DNA of 64,000 nt from Benincasa hispida (GCF_009727055.1 NC_052358.1:39657954-39721953); one strand, 5' to 3'. Positions 21,161 through 33,173 are shown, numbered from the stretch's first letter. Numbers and translations: made by a program. The notes: generated by a model from the sequence alone, not told the origin.

Positions 21161-23630
21161 TGACAGAAAATTCTCTACTTATTCGATAGGGAGGTGATTG
21201 GGATGAGAATGAAAGTTTGTACATTGGGGGAGAGTTGATAGGAATCATTGTGCCTATTTCATTGAAGTATAAAGAACATAAATCTCACATTTACAAAATT
21301 ACAAATTTTAGTTCTTTAGAGTTTGATCTTATACTGAGAGTTAAATATAAGCTTGAATATGAAGCCTCTCCCCAATACATAAGGAATGATGATGATGTTC
21401 ACTTCTTTACCGAGAAGACCTTAGTAGACTTCAGTTATTTGTAACGCTGAAATCGAGTCAGGACGAAATATTAGAATGGGGTTTGGAAACGTGAGTTATG
21501 ATGATATGACTGTGGACAGAAAATACGAGGAATCATATTAGTTTTTTCAGGAACAGGGAAGATATTCCATTGTCTACCAATGTTGTACCATCAACATAAT
21601 CACTAGACAACGACTGCACTAATCCATTAAAATTGAATTCAGAATTGGGTGGTACTTTAGTTGTTGGCAATGAGAGACCATCTAGATTTGATTATATGGA
21701 ATGTGGTCATCTAGAGCAAAGTCGTGGTTCTTTAGTGGATGTTAATGAGCAACCAACCGGATTCAATGAAATGGATCATGATCATGGAGATGTGTGTCAT
21801 TCTACAGCAGCTTCAGTGGTTCCACCATCCGTGTCTTCAAGTCATAGGGCAGAGTTGATTAGGCCTAGTATCTCTTCATCTGGGACAGAGGACGTTGAAG
21901 TTGGTCAACTATTTTTGAGTAAAAAGGACTTGAAAATGCGATTATCTATTTTGTCCATCAACAAAAATTTTGAATTTAGGGTCAGAAAGTCAACCAAATC
22001 TTTGCTTACTGTCAAATGTATTGGGGAGACTTGTAAGCGGAGCCTTCGTGTAGTGAAAATGGAAGGGTCTGATATATTCAAGATCACAAAGTACTACAAT
22101 TTGCACACATGTTTCATTGAAATTCTGAATCACGACCATAGACAAATAACTGCTATGGTTGTTGGTCAGTTGATTAAAGATAAGTTCACGAGAATAGGAC
22201 GTATTTATAAACCTTGTCATATCGTTGAAGATATTAGGAGAGATTATGGCATGAAAATAAGTTATGATAAAGCGTGGCATGCAAAGGAAGCCACGTATGA
22301 TCTCACTAGAGGTACTCCAGAATACTCACACTCCATACTACATGCTTATGGAGAAGTGTTAAAAATAGAGTATCTGGGTATAGTCTTTGAGATCGAACTT
22401 GAAGATGAGGTGCATTTTAAGTATATGTTTATGGCATTAGGGCCTTGTATTAGAGGTTTCAGAAGCTGTTGGCCTGTGATATTTGTTGATGGATTGCAAT
22501 TGAAAGGAAAATACAAAGGCACCATGTTGGTTACGATTTTTATGGATAGGAACAATCAATTATACCCACTAGCACATGCAATAATGGACAATGAAACCAA
22601 CCAATCATGGAAATGGTTTATGTCAAACTTGAAATGCAATATCGGAGAACCCGATAATTTGGTGTTTGTGTCTGATCGTATGGTATCTATCAGCAATGCT
22701 ATTTGTTCATTTTTTTTTCACGACATTTTATGAATTGTGCACATGGCACATAGAACAAAATCTTGTTACAAACTTTAAGGATAGGATAGTTGTTGGGATA
22801 TTTAGAGATGCAGCAAGGGCATTCACATGATAGAGTTTCAGACAAAATGGGACGAACTCCGTAGTTTTTGAAACAGTGCTGTCACGAATTAGTTGGAAGA
22901 CATCTGTCTTCAAAGGTGGGCACGAGTTTACCAAATAGAATGAAGATATGATAACATGACTTCCAACAGTGTAGAGTGTTTCAATTAGTTAACTAAAGAG
23001 TATCGACTATTGCTCATAGTATGCTTGATTAAACATGTTAGAGGAATGCTCCAATCGTGGTTCTATGAGCAAAGAAATTACTGGGCATCTCGAATGACAT
23101 TTCACTCTGACTACTGTGAAACCCGATTGGCAAGGGAGGCGAATAAGGGCAGAAGATATCGGGTTGAGCCTTGATTGTTATCGGGTCCACGTGCGAGATA
23201 ATCGATTGGACGACATTGTCAATCTTCACACGAATGAATGCACCTTTAAGGAATTTAACTCACTTGGTATCCCGTGTTCGCATGCAATTGTTGCTACCAA
23301 GGAACGAAATATACCCATTCAGAGTCTTTGCAGTCGTTTTTATATAGTGGACTCTCTAAAGACTGCGGTGCAGAGCCTATAAATCCACTTGGGCACATAT
23401 CTGAATGGAAGAGACCTCCTAGATATGTGGAAAAGACTATCCTTCCTCCAAAATTTGTGGTATAAGCCGGGCGACGGAGGAATACCATCCATAGGAGAAT
23501 TTCGCAAATAAATGAAATGTGGTTAGTGTGGGAATTATGGGCATAACCGCCAAAATTATAGCGAACTGCTCACAACCGTGCGACGTGCTGAAAATGCCAG
23601 AAACCGTGCCACAAACACCTCTCATCTAGT
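21161..23630 (+). pseudogene. mudrA-type (MULE) transposase
   Basis: After a TTGCTTTGTAG acceptor the frame starts MTENSLLIR, then a TAG, then YIGGELIGIIVPISLKYKEH (N-terminal domain, 21217-21444). The long frame 21633-22733 has the DNA-binding part (LFLSKKDLKMRLSILSINKN, CKRSLRVVK, HTCFIEILNHDHRQ) and the MULE catalytic core (VIFVDGLQLKGKYKGTMLVT, AHAIMDNETNQSWKWFM, LVFVSDRMVSI). A frameshift at the poly-T near 22710 follows (ELCTWHIEQNL). 23116-23382 carries a SWIM-type zinc finger (CTFKEFNSLGIPCSHAI, second Cys lost), and the end near 23520 a zinc knuckle (CGxYGHN-like). Order and motifs are those of MURA transposases, which cut and join DNA by a D-D-E site. Several stops and frameshifts make it inactive. 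Confidence 0.92.
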
Positions 23631-23642
23631 TTAGTTTATAAC

Positions 23643-23830
23643 TAACTTGTAACACACGTCATCTTGTAACATACATCGTCTTGTAACATACTCTCATATT
23701 ATCTTGTAACGGTTTGTTGGTATGTGTTATAAATATCATTGATCAGTTTTTCATACGTCATACTTGTAACATACTTCATCTTGTAACATAATTTCTAGTT
23801 TTTCATACTTGTAACATACATCATTTTATA
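23643..23830. repeat. Interspersed CTTGTAACATAC repeats
   Basis: At least eight copies of (A/C)TTGTAACATAC or close variants, several preceded by ATC, between 23646 and 23830, just past the transposase end. Spacing is about 20 bp in places, irregular in others. Confidence 0.6.
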
Positions 23831-23949
23831 ATATACTTTCTGTAAACAAAAAATAATACCAAGTTGGAGTAAACAAAAAACAATAACAAGCTGGAGTATT
23901 TCTATAATAGCAATCTTCATCTTGTAACATACTTTCTATTTTTTCAAAG

Positions 23950-24043
23950 TCTCGCTCTCTCAATCTCGCTCTCTCCCAAAATATCGCTCACTCTCAAAAT
24001 TGCGTTCTCTCACTCTCGCTCTCTCTCAAAATCTCGCTATCTC
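23950..24043. repeat. CT-rich satellite, complementary to the GA array upstream
   Basis: CTCGCTCTCTCAATCTCGCT and variants such as ACTCTCGCTCTCTCTC. It reads as the reverse complement of the 20868-21110 unit, so the two arrays are inverted and flank the transposase gene. Confidence 0.75.
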
Positions 24044-24254
24044 AATGTTTGAACTTTGAACCTTGAACATTGATATAATGTTTTATATGTCATTGATATA
24101 AGAGCAGTAGCTCAATTATACATGTTTTGATAAAATGTATAATATTGAACTTTAAACTTTGAACTTTGATACAATGATTTTATACATGTTTTTACATACA
24201 CAAAAAATACAATAAAAATACATATTTTATACACATGAAAAATATGGAGTGTTT

Positions 24255-25655
24255 GCCCACAATTGACACGCTAACTGCATTCTATATTCACTTATTTTCT
24301 CTTGAGTGATTACGGACGAATCAACACCAATCACCAAATGTTCTACTAATTTTATTGCAAAGATGCCACAATCAAGCGACCCATGCTGTATGTTGACGTT
24401 CATAGGTCACTAAATTTTCTAACGGGATATGGATAGGTCGGCTTTGAATGATCCACGTCACAGTAGCGAAGTAGAGAGGGTATTATGATAATCAATGGCT
24501 CCAGCCAATTCACCAGCTTTGGCATTCATGTGTATGACGGAAGTGAATCAAACACGAATATGTGGCCTCTGTTAATTTCCATTGCAAGGACAATTCAGTG
24601 CCCGCTTATATTCATTGTTGTATAAACAAAATCCGCATCTGCCCATTTGACATTGAATTTACCAGGAACATAGTCCTTGTACATGTCTTCATCCTCCCAC
24701 GCTAGGGCAGCTTCCAGTCTCGTCTTATTCTTTATTCATTTAAATACCCTGCTACGAGTATTAAGGTCACTCTGCTCAATAAAATAGATGTTAAGTAACG
24801 AAATAGACCATAGTAAAATGACTCTGCACAACAAAATATAGCAAAATTTACTGTTACACCAATTGGCAAGATGTTGAACTTGTGCATGCACATGTCAGGC
24901 CGGGTATAAAATTTTTCTTTCATAAAATGAAATAAAGTATTTATGGTCTGCTAAAAAAATTACTATGTCAGTAAAAGTACAAGATATTCAACTGTAAAGA
25001 AGTTAAGACTAGGAAACTTACATCGCACTCGACCCACGAACTCGAAGAAATCAATTGCTTGAAAAATTGCTTGGCAAGTGGTTTAAAGGAATTCTCTTGA
25101 ACCTCGTTGTCGGTATTCTTGTCTGAGATCCAGCCCATCATTTCTGTAAAGATATTGTGTGGAACGTCATATGCTATGTTGTATGCGACAATCGTTTTGG
25201 ATAATGACGTAGCTATACCCGGGAGAGGATGCTTTACCACACTTTTTTTCTTTACTTGAGCTGGAGGTGTATATTTATCAACAACTTTCCTCTTACGAGT
25301 AGTTCTTCGAGATTCCTACATAAGCAGACAACAAAAAATTACTCATAAATAAATATAAAAACATAAACAAAGATTACTAATCAATAAATTACTCACCAGT
25401 GTAACTTCTTCTGTGGTCGTAACAATACCAGAAGTGTCGGCCTCTAGGATGTCAGACATGTTGGCCTCTGTATGTGGCATGGTGAATAAGGCAGACATGT
25501 CGACTTCTGTTTGTGGGACGTTGGCCTCTAAAGGTTTGACGTCAGTGGAGGATGTTGTGGTGGTATCAGGCTCTACAGGGGGGATGGGAGCAGGTGAAGT
25601 GGTGGTATTTTGAGGCTCTACAGGGAGGAGGATGGGAGTATTACAGGCAGTCACA
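24255..25655 (-). pseudogene. Ulp1-type (C48) cysteine protease of the MULE
   Basis: Spliced gene on the - strand, converging on the transposase. N-terminal exon (25655-25393): low-complexity PVEPQNTTTSPAPIPPVEP, ending TL|GTGAGT. Next exon (from TTATGTAG, about 25318): RRTTRKRKVVDKYTPPAQ, then SLSKTIVAYNIAYDVP and LAKQFFKQLISSSSWVECD|GTAAGT. The last exon holds the catalytic triad: GH (24598-24600), VFDSLP (Asp at 24547-24549) and LDCGIFAIKLVEHLV (Cys at 24368-24370), then EYRMQLACQLW. The Trp after the catalytic His is TGA, and a further stop follows SLPSYT. Ulp1 proteases remove SUMO-like modifiers; in MULEs their role is unknown. The 5' end is lost in an LTR fragment. Confidence 0.85.
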
Positions 25656-26538
25656 TCAGTGGTATCGGAATCTTTCGGCGTATTCTTTCTTTCGCAATAG
25701 TTGGCCCTCTCTTTATTTTCCATGCTCCCTGGCACTCTCTCGAGTTGTCCATGACGATCTTCCGGCGTATTCTCTCTTCTCTCGTCTCCGCCTTCTAAGT
25801 ATAAGAAAACTATGAACAAAGGCTAACTATCTTCTATATGGTGAACTCTCTGAACTTCTTTAATGAAGGTGGCCTTCGGTATTTATAGAGCTTCAGGGCG
25901 AAAAGCTTTTTCTCTCAAATGATTGCACTGATGTGATGTCATTAATTCTCTGTCTGATGCACCGAATAATTGTCACCGAAAAGTTGAGTGTACTTGCTAT
26001 AGTATGTCCTTAACGGCTTTTCAACTAAATTTGGATTCGACCGTCATCAGCTTTCTGTCCCATCGTGATTTATTAAGCTGTCACCTTGATGAGCCGGCTC
26101 TATGCGGCCACCTTCTTGAGTAGATTTTCACGAACGCAAACTATCGCATAGACTTGCAGTCACAATCTCTTATGTGTTCGGACACTAATTTCCTTGGATC
26201 GCAATTCCGTCTTGCGCCAATGCATTTTCCTGCATTAGCTGCTTTAATGCGATGGACGCATGTGATCGCAATGTTCTAAACTTAATGCTTTTNCATATGA
26301 TCGCATAAATTTGCGGTCACAATCTTTTAATGCACTCGGATGCTGAATTTCTTGTATCGCAATTCCGTCTTGCGCCAATGCATTTTCCTGCATTAGCTGC
26401 TTTAATGCGATGGACGCATGTGATCGCAATGTTCTAAACTTAATGCTTTTGGATGCAATTATATATATTTTTACCATTACAAACCTTCATTGTTTTATAT
26501 CTTTGTGCTGTAATAACGTGCATTTTTATCCGTTATCA
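25655..26538 (-). mobile_element. Fragment of a gypsy LTR (first half)
   Basis: On the - strand it starts TGATAACGGATAAAAATGCA (plus-strand end at 26538) and follows the LTR of the 28440-35359 family through the TATA box (CTATAAATACC, about 25880) to GGCGGAGACGAGAGAAGAG. Homology fades at about 25655, where MULE sequence begins. The right end joins a copia RT at the point where the RT frame continues. Confidence 0.75.
26198..26450. repeat. 95-bp direct repeat around a single N
   Basis: 26198-26292 and 26356-26450 are identical over 95 bases (ATCGCAATTCCGTCTTGCGC ... AAACTTAATGCTTTT). An N stands at 26293, directly at the end of the first copy. Other LTRs of this family carry the segment once. 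Confidence 0.9.
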
Positions 26539-27573
26539 ACTACTCTGAAATTTTTTCACCAGTAGTAAAAAAAAAAAAACCTCTATTAGACTTCTTTTAT
26601 CTCTAGTTGCTCAGTACAACCTTGAACTAGATGAACTAGATGTTAAAACAACTTTCCTTCATGGAAATCTAGAAGAGGTTATATATATGGTTCAACCTAA
26701 AGGATTTGAAGAAAGAGGGAAGGAAGATCTATATTGTCTCCTAAAAAAATCTATATATGTTCTTAAACAATCCCCTAGATGTTGGTACAAAAGATTTAAT
26801 GATTACATAGAAAGTATTGGATTTCAAAGAAGTTCTTATGACATTTGTTCTTATATTAATTCAACAACCTATAAGGAAAAGTCTATCTATTACTCTATGT
26901 TGATGATATGTTACTAGCTGGGAAATCTAAGGAGGATTTAAAACATGTCAAAGATCTCCTAAAGAGAGAATTTGACATGAAGGATTTGGGTCAGTCTAAA
27001 AAGATTCTTGGCATTGAAATAAGTAGAGATAAGGCTTCCTCTATTCTAACCATTGGTCAATTAAGCTACTGTGAAAAAAAGTTATTAACAGGTTTAATAT
27101 GTCTAATGCAAAACCTGTCACTATACCTATTACTAGTCATTTTAAACTTTCTTCAGAAAACTCACCAAAGGAAACGGACATAAAACATTTGACTCAAATG
27201 CAATTAATTCCATACAGCACTAGGTAGTCTAATGTATCTAATGATATCTACTAGACCAGACCTATCATACAGCAATAGTCTTGTCAGTAGATACATGTCT
27301 AACCCTAGAAAAAGGAATTTGGAAGCAAAAAAATAAATTTAAGATACTTAATTTGGTCTAAGCAGTCAAAATTAACATATAAAAAGAGCAAAAGAAATAG
27401 ATTTAGAGCTATATGGATACGTTGATTCAAATTTTGCAGGTGACCAAGACAAAAGAAGATCATTAATAGGTTATCTATTCTTATATGGTCAAAATTTATT
27501 ATGTTCAATATGTTGATTCGTATTTTGCAGATGACCAAGACAAAAGAAGATCATTAACAGGTTATCTATTCTT
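26539..27573 (+). pseudogene. copia 2 reverse transcriptase and RNase H remnant
   Basis: Same family as copia 1. Starts within RT (EIFSPVVK-like), then LLLSLVAQYNLELDELDVKT, FLHGNLEEVIYMVQPKGFEE, VLKQSPRCWYKRFNDYIES. The active site is kept here as YVDDMLLAG (about 26898), in a frame shifted from the preceding open frame. Then DLKHVKDLLKREFDMKDLGQ, the connection region and part of RNase H (VDSNFAGDQDKRRS). The coding part ends by joining directly to LTR sequence, so the rest of RNase H, the polypurine tract and the LTR start are deleted. Multiple frameshifts. Confidence 0.88.
27421..27573 (+). repeat. 62-bp direct duplication inside copia 2 RNase H
   Basis: 27421-27482 and 27512-27573 are near identical (GTTGATTC.. 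ATTTTGCAG.TGACC, AAGACAAAAGAAGATCATTA, GGTTATCTATTCTT). The second copy runs straight into LTR sequence. Confidence 0.8.
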
Positions 27574-28015
27574 TCCGTGGATGTAGGCATCGTTTGCCAA
27601 AACACATATATCATCGCGTAGATCTCTTCCTTCTCTTTTCTTTTACAAGATTGCATGTTCTTCATCTTCTTCATTCACACGACAATCGCTCGAAATAATT
27701 AGAAAGAAATAAAAGGGTTAACAAATTTTCTGCAAAACGATAGAGAGAACGAGAGAGAAAATGAAATTAATTGTTCTAAAAATCCCATCAGAAATAGAAT
27801 AGTCATTCACTTCCATTAGGCAATAGATAGTGGGATATTCCATGTAGTGCACATCAGTTGGAAGATCGTGGAAGAAGGAGAACCAAGTATTCTACCAAAC
27901 CAATTTTATTGAGGGCAAAATAACTTGGTGCATCACGATTTGGATTAGCAAACAGGGCCTACATTTCTTCATTTGGGCTTTCACAATTCATAATCTCAAG
28001 TGTGTAAGCCCAACA
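27574..28015 (+). mobile_element. 3' LTR remnant of copia 2
   Basis: From CCGTGGATGTAGGC it follows the second half of the copia 1 LTR (CATCAGAAA, GTGCACATCAGTTGG, ATTTGGATTAGCAAACAGGG) to AAGCCCAACA at 28015. The first half is missing. Confidence 0.8.
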
Positions 28016-28245
28016 GAAGAAAAGAGAGAGAAAAGAGAATGTAATTATAGTATCACATCTTAATCGAAATGGGGGCTCCATTTAAGGAGGGTGGGGATGG
28101 AAGGAGAGATTTTTTAGCAATGTGTGTGTTCAGAAGAAAAGCCTCCATTGGAGTTGCACGAAGGCAAGCGATCAGACCTAGAAAAGGAAAAGAGGGGCGG
28201 TGACGACGGTGACGGTGGAAAGGAATTGTTCCTACTTCTTCCTCT

Positions 28246-28284
<39 letters not shown>

Positions 28285-28439
28285 TGGTTTTGGCTGCGGT
28301 TAAATGAGGGAGGAGGGGAGGGAGAAAAAGAGAGAGAGAGAAAAAGATAAGGTGGGATTAGGACTTTTCTTTTCTTTTGAGAGGGAAATGAAAATCGTTA
28401 TCAAATATATCAGTTTATCAAAAAATGAGAAACAAACAC
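28016..28439. other. Host spacer with a 35-nt poly-T
   Basis: Purine-rich DNA without a recognised gene. A run of 35 T lies at 28247-28281. The short open frames near 28304 are low-complexity. Confidence 0.5.
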
Positions 28440-30106
28440 TGATAACGGGCAGAGATGAACGTTATCATAATGCTAAGTTCTTAAACAATGTTGGATTACG
28501 CTGATGAAATATGTTAATTTGCGTCCATTAAGCATCAATTTCATAATATTGCAGTTGCATGCGTTTATCGCATTAGAACAGTTGATTTTTGTATTTTTGT
28601 GCAGAATATGCGTTGACACGATGCAAAAATTGCGATCATAGGAAATTTTTGGACGAACGTAACTTGACTGCAAGGTTTTGCGATGATTGTGTTCGAAAAC
28701 ATTTGCCCGAGAAGGATCATTGCAACTTGGTCAGCGCAACATGGTGGGCGCATCTGGGTGAAAGGCTAATTAATCGCAATGGGACAGAAAGTTGATGATA
28801 GTCGAATCCGAATTAAGTTGACAGGCGATAACGCTCACAAGTACATTCAGCTTTTCGGTGACAAATATTCGGCACATCAGTTAGGAATTAAAGCCATCCC
28901 ATCTGCACAATCATGAGAGAGAAGCCGCATTTCACACTGGATGTTCTATAAATACCAAAGGCAACCTTGAGAAGAGCTGTTCACGAGTTCAACTATCTTT
29001 TGTTCCACAAGTTCATGCCTCTGTCCACAGTTTTCCTTGTCATTTTAAGGTGAAGCAAGAGAAGAATGGTGACGCCAGGATCCTCAGGGCAACTTGAGAG
29101 AGAACCTTGAGGCAAAGAAGCAGAAAGTGGACCGACTCTCGCGAGAGCGAGATTATCTTTTGAGCACAAGTAGAAAATAATGTAAAAGCCTGGGCAGCAA
29201 GAGATTGCTACGAGGCCCTTTTATTCTATACTTGCATTGTTATTTTGTACTTCATCTTTATATTTATACAATGGAAATTATATTTCTACATCTGTTCACT
29301 CTCTTGGCACGCATGAGTAGCTAAACTAGTCAAATGAGTTGAGAAAAACTAAGCTAACATGACCTAGGAAGTTCATTGCTTACGATTGTCTTGTTTTATG
29401 CTATGCAAAATACCCTTTAGAGTTACTTGAGAGAGAGTCTAAAGAAAGAACCTAATGTCTTGAGAGAGCTAGGTTAGAATCTGGACTCGAGAGAGCAAGA
29501 TTAGAACTGCATAAACAAGCGATAGGGACTTTAAGATAAGCTCTGTTTATCAATCTGTATCACATGCATCCTAGAAATGGGAATGATATTATGTGGTCTC
29601 TTTATTTGTGTGTGGGTTATCCTGTCATCGCATAAATAAGAAAAGAGACCTATGTGTAGGTCCTATAGACTTATCGCATATATCGCATGCGTTCTAGCCT
29701 TAGAAGTCGTAGCATTTGCATCGAGAGGTGGTTTACTATTGTATGTATGTTGCATGATCGCAAAGCATGAACGCATCTATTCAGTGTTAGCCGAAACCCT
29801 TCTCAACCCGTTCATTGCATACTCATCGCATCTTTCGTTTACCAACTCTTTTCAAATTCTGCTGCATTTGTTTATTTTTCATCAACGCAATCAACAACAA
29901 ACCAACAAATTATATATTTGGTTACCGCAAGGCTTTCATAAAAATTACCAACGCAATCTGTTTTCACAAGTCCCTGTGTTCGACCCTAGATTTACAAGGA
30001 AACTCAGTGGAATTTACACTTGGATTCCGCTGAGGAAACTTGAGTGCACAACACAATTTCATCAACGCATATCATCCATAACCCACTTCATAAATATCAG
30101 CCATCA
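28440..30106 (+). repeat. 5' LTR of the gag-protease element
   Basis: 1,667 bp, TGATAACGGGCAGAG to ...TATCAGCCATCA. TATA box TTCTATAAATACC at about 28950. The sequence just after it has no obvious match to a common primer-binding site (TTGGCATGG begins about 15 nt later). Confidence 0.88.
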
Positions 30107-30205
30107 AGTTTTTTGCATCATTGGCATGGACTTGGGCAAATAGTGTGCTAACGGTAATTTTCTGATTTCTTTGCAGACTCTCAATCTCTAGCGAATTAGG
30201 ACCCA

Positions 30206-32254
30206 GAGATTGAGAAGATATTCAGACGGAGACTAAGAGACAACCGCCAACAACAAGACAGAACTGCAAGATTGGTAGAGCAACCGGTCGAAAGGGCCGC
30301 GAACGCAAACAATATAATGGCCAACCCCATCCTTCTAGCGAATGACCACAATAGACCATTTCGGGACTATGCGTCACCCAACCTCTATGATTTCTCGCCA
30401 GGAAACATGAGGCCAGCGTTAGACGGATCAAGGTTTGAAATGAAGCCGGTAATGTTGCAGATGATCCAGGCTGCTGAACAGTTTGGAGGAAGGCGTAACG
30501 AAGACCCGCACGCCCACCTTTGAAGCTTCATAGAGATCTGCAACACTTTTGTGTTCCTGAATATCTCTACCGAGGAAGTTCGACTAACTTTGTTTCCATT
30601 TTCTTTGTGTGAACAGGCGAGAAAATGGGCATATTCTCTTGAACTGGGAGAGATAACTTCGTGGGAACAGGTGGTACAAAAGTTTATGAATAAATATTTC
30701 CCACCAATCGAGAATGCTAGAAGAAGAAAATTAATAATAAATTTTGAACAAGAAGATGACGAATTGCTCAGCGATGCCGGGGCGAGGTTCAAGTGGCTGG
30801 TAAGAGACTATCCACATAATGGCTTACCTAACTACCTGCAGATGGAGATCTTTTACCAAGGACTGAATCCCTCATTGTAGACCGCTGCCAATGCGACAGT
30901 CGCTGGTGGTCTACTCGACAAAACATATGAGGAGGAAAAGAGTATACTTAATCGCATTTCCAAAAGTCACGAGGATTGGAGGAAAAGTTATCAAAGATTA
31001 AGAATTAAAGATAATGATGCAAACAAAGGGGCCATCGCCTCCCTGCAAAATCAAATGACTGCGATGATGAGTCTGATACAAGGCATTGCACTTAATAACA
31101 CGGGAGCAAAGAAAGGGCAGGTCAACGCAATCGCTCAAACGATCGCAAGTTGTGTCATTTGCAGAGATGCTCACCCAATGAAAGAATGGCCAACAAACCC
31201 GCAGTCGGTATGTTTCATGAGAAATAATCCCTATTCCGATACATATAACCTTGGGTGGCGAAACCACCCAAATTTTACATGGAAAAATCAACCCCAAAGC
31301 TTTCAACCTGTGGCACAAAAAGAAGAGCCACCCAGATTTTTCCAGCAAAACAACGGTCCAACACATAGTCAAGCTAGCAGCTCACAAACACCGCAATCTT
31401 CGTCCTTAGAAAGCTTGTTGAAGCAATACATTGAGAAAAACGAATCAGTACTTCAGAATCAAGCTACATCCATTAGAAATCTCGAAATTCAAATGGGACA
31501 AATTGCAGGTGAGCTGAAAAATAGACTACAAGGAGCATTCTCGAGCTCAACTGAGCTCCCTTGCAATACTGGGGGTACCGGAAAGGAACAATGCTTAGCA
31601 GTCTCCTTGCTAAGCGACAACATGACTGTGGAAGTAGGGGAGAAGCCCATTGCGTCCAACTTAAATGCGGTGAAAACCGAAGACCCGTTGACCTATAGTT
31701 TGGAAAAGCCTGAGAAAATAGACCCTGAAGTTGCATCCACCCTTAAGCCTCTAGATCTTGAGATAGAAAAAGTCCAACCACCAGCAGCTTCGCAAAGATT
31801 GAAAGAGGAACAAAATGAGGAAGATAATATCGCAATAGTGACCGCAGCGCAAAATGTTATGATCCCACCGAAAATGGGCGACCCAGGAATCTTTACGAAA
31901 CCCTGCTCCATCGGAGGGGTCTACAATGGCCAAGCGATATGCGATCTTGGGGCAAGCATAAACATAATGTCATTATCAATCTTCCAACAATTAAGTATTG
32001 GCACACTCACACCCACAAAAGAAACTCTCCTACTCGCGGATAGATCTCGAATACATCTTGAAGGGGAGCTGAAAAATGCCACAATCTCAATTAATAAATT
32101 CATCTTTCCAGCAGACTTCCTCATTTTAGATTATAAAACAGATGAAGATGCGCCTATCATATTGGGACGACCATTCCTTTCGATAGGTCGCGCTCAAATT
32201 GATGTGCACAAGGGGCAGATTGTAATGAATATTGATGGGAAAACTTCAGATTAA
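30206..32254 (+). pseudogene. gag and aspartic protease (Athila-like), one frame with two stops
   Basis: One frame runs from DPEIEKIFRRRLRDN (30206) to the TAA at 32254, about 680 codons. Gag: FPFSLCEQARKWAYSLELGE, ITSWEQVVQKFMNKYFPP, DYPHNGLPNYLQMEIFYQGL; a defective zinc knuckle CVICRDAHPMKEW; NPYSDTYNLGWRNHPNF. Protease: CDLGASINIMSLSIFQQL (active site DLGAS, where most families have D[ST]GA), DEDAPIILGRPFL and IDVHKGQI. The only nonsense codons are TGA at 30521-30523 and TAG at 30878-30880, both explained by one C to T change. No in-frame ATG is seen at the start, preceded by TAG. Product would be the capsid protein and its protease. Confidence 0.9.
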
Positions 32255-33173
32255 GGCTGTAAAGATCCCAGAGGACAAAGAAAAGAGGAAAAAGCCACCA
32301 TGGACATGAACAACCCAGCTAGGAAGTAGGTGGTCCCTACGTTATCATACGATCGCAATCCATCAAGGACGCAAGTTTTGGGAAGCATCAATTCTTCAAT
32401 TCTTCTCCACTATTCAAAATTTTCACTATATCTTTTCAGACTTTATCTATCCTTATTTTACTACTTCTATTGCTATTACAAAAAAAAAAAAATTAAGATT
32501 GTGATAACGAATTTCGTTTTTATTTAAAATAATTTGACTCTCTCTCTATTTTTCTTGCAACTATCGAGGTGCTGGATTGCGGAGATGTTACGCGAAGAAG
32601 CCACTTATCTTACTCCATCACCGCAATCCAAAGAAGGTAGATCGCTGTAAAGATGGATGCGTCAATACACAATGCGGGCTACAGTGCAAATTTGGGGGCG
32701 TGTTCTTCCTTATCTTTATTTCAATTTTGCGCTATCACATCACATTTTAGTCTTCAAAGTCTTATCACCGCATTCTCTTTGATTACCGCAATCATCTGAC
32801 ATATATAAATTTAGTAAATTGCTGCATGATGTCTCTTTGCCAAGTATGATTTCAATGATGACAAATATGCTTCTATTTCTTCCATATATACTAGAGTCAA
32901 CTTAATTGTAAGATAGTCACCTCATAAAATATTTCTAGAAGTTAGGGGTTTGCTAGATTTCTTTCAAACTCTCAGCATTCTAAAAACATCGCATGACTTA
33001 ACTCAATCTTTTGACAATGAGGACATTGCCGCATTTTAAATTTGGGGGTGAGGTATTTATTTTTGACCTTGCTATTTTGAAAAAAAAAAAGAATTTTGAG
33101 AATAACAACTCCACTGTCAATGCAATGGGAAACCCATGTTGATAAGAGTTAAGTTGTGAAAGGCACTTACCCA

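Larger units (their letters stand above)
20367..25655 (+). mobile_element. Mutator-like element with transposase and Ulp1 genes
   Basis: Left end proposed at GGGAAATTTGTACGGATG (20367), a G-rich start followed by GACCCATTTTTTGTG and AATGACCAATTTTTT, as seen at the ends of plant MULEs that lack long inverted repeats. Inside are a mudrA-type transposase (+) and a convergent Ulp1-type protease (-). The right end is not visible: it appears cut by a gypsy LTR fragment near 25655. MULEs carrying Ulp1 domains have been described in melon, Arabidopsis and rice. Confidence 0.7.

Noticed and set aside
25343..25819. 158-codon open frame taken as one protein
   Set aside because: Its start lies in a gypsy LTR fragment and its end runs into an intron of the Ulp1 gene; only the middle belongs to a gene.
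28304..28504. Small Glu/Lys/Arg-rich protein
   Set aside because: Low-complexity purine tract next to poly-T, running into an LTR.
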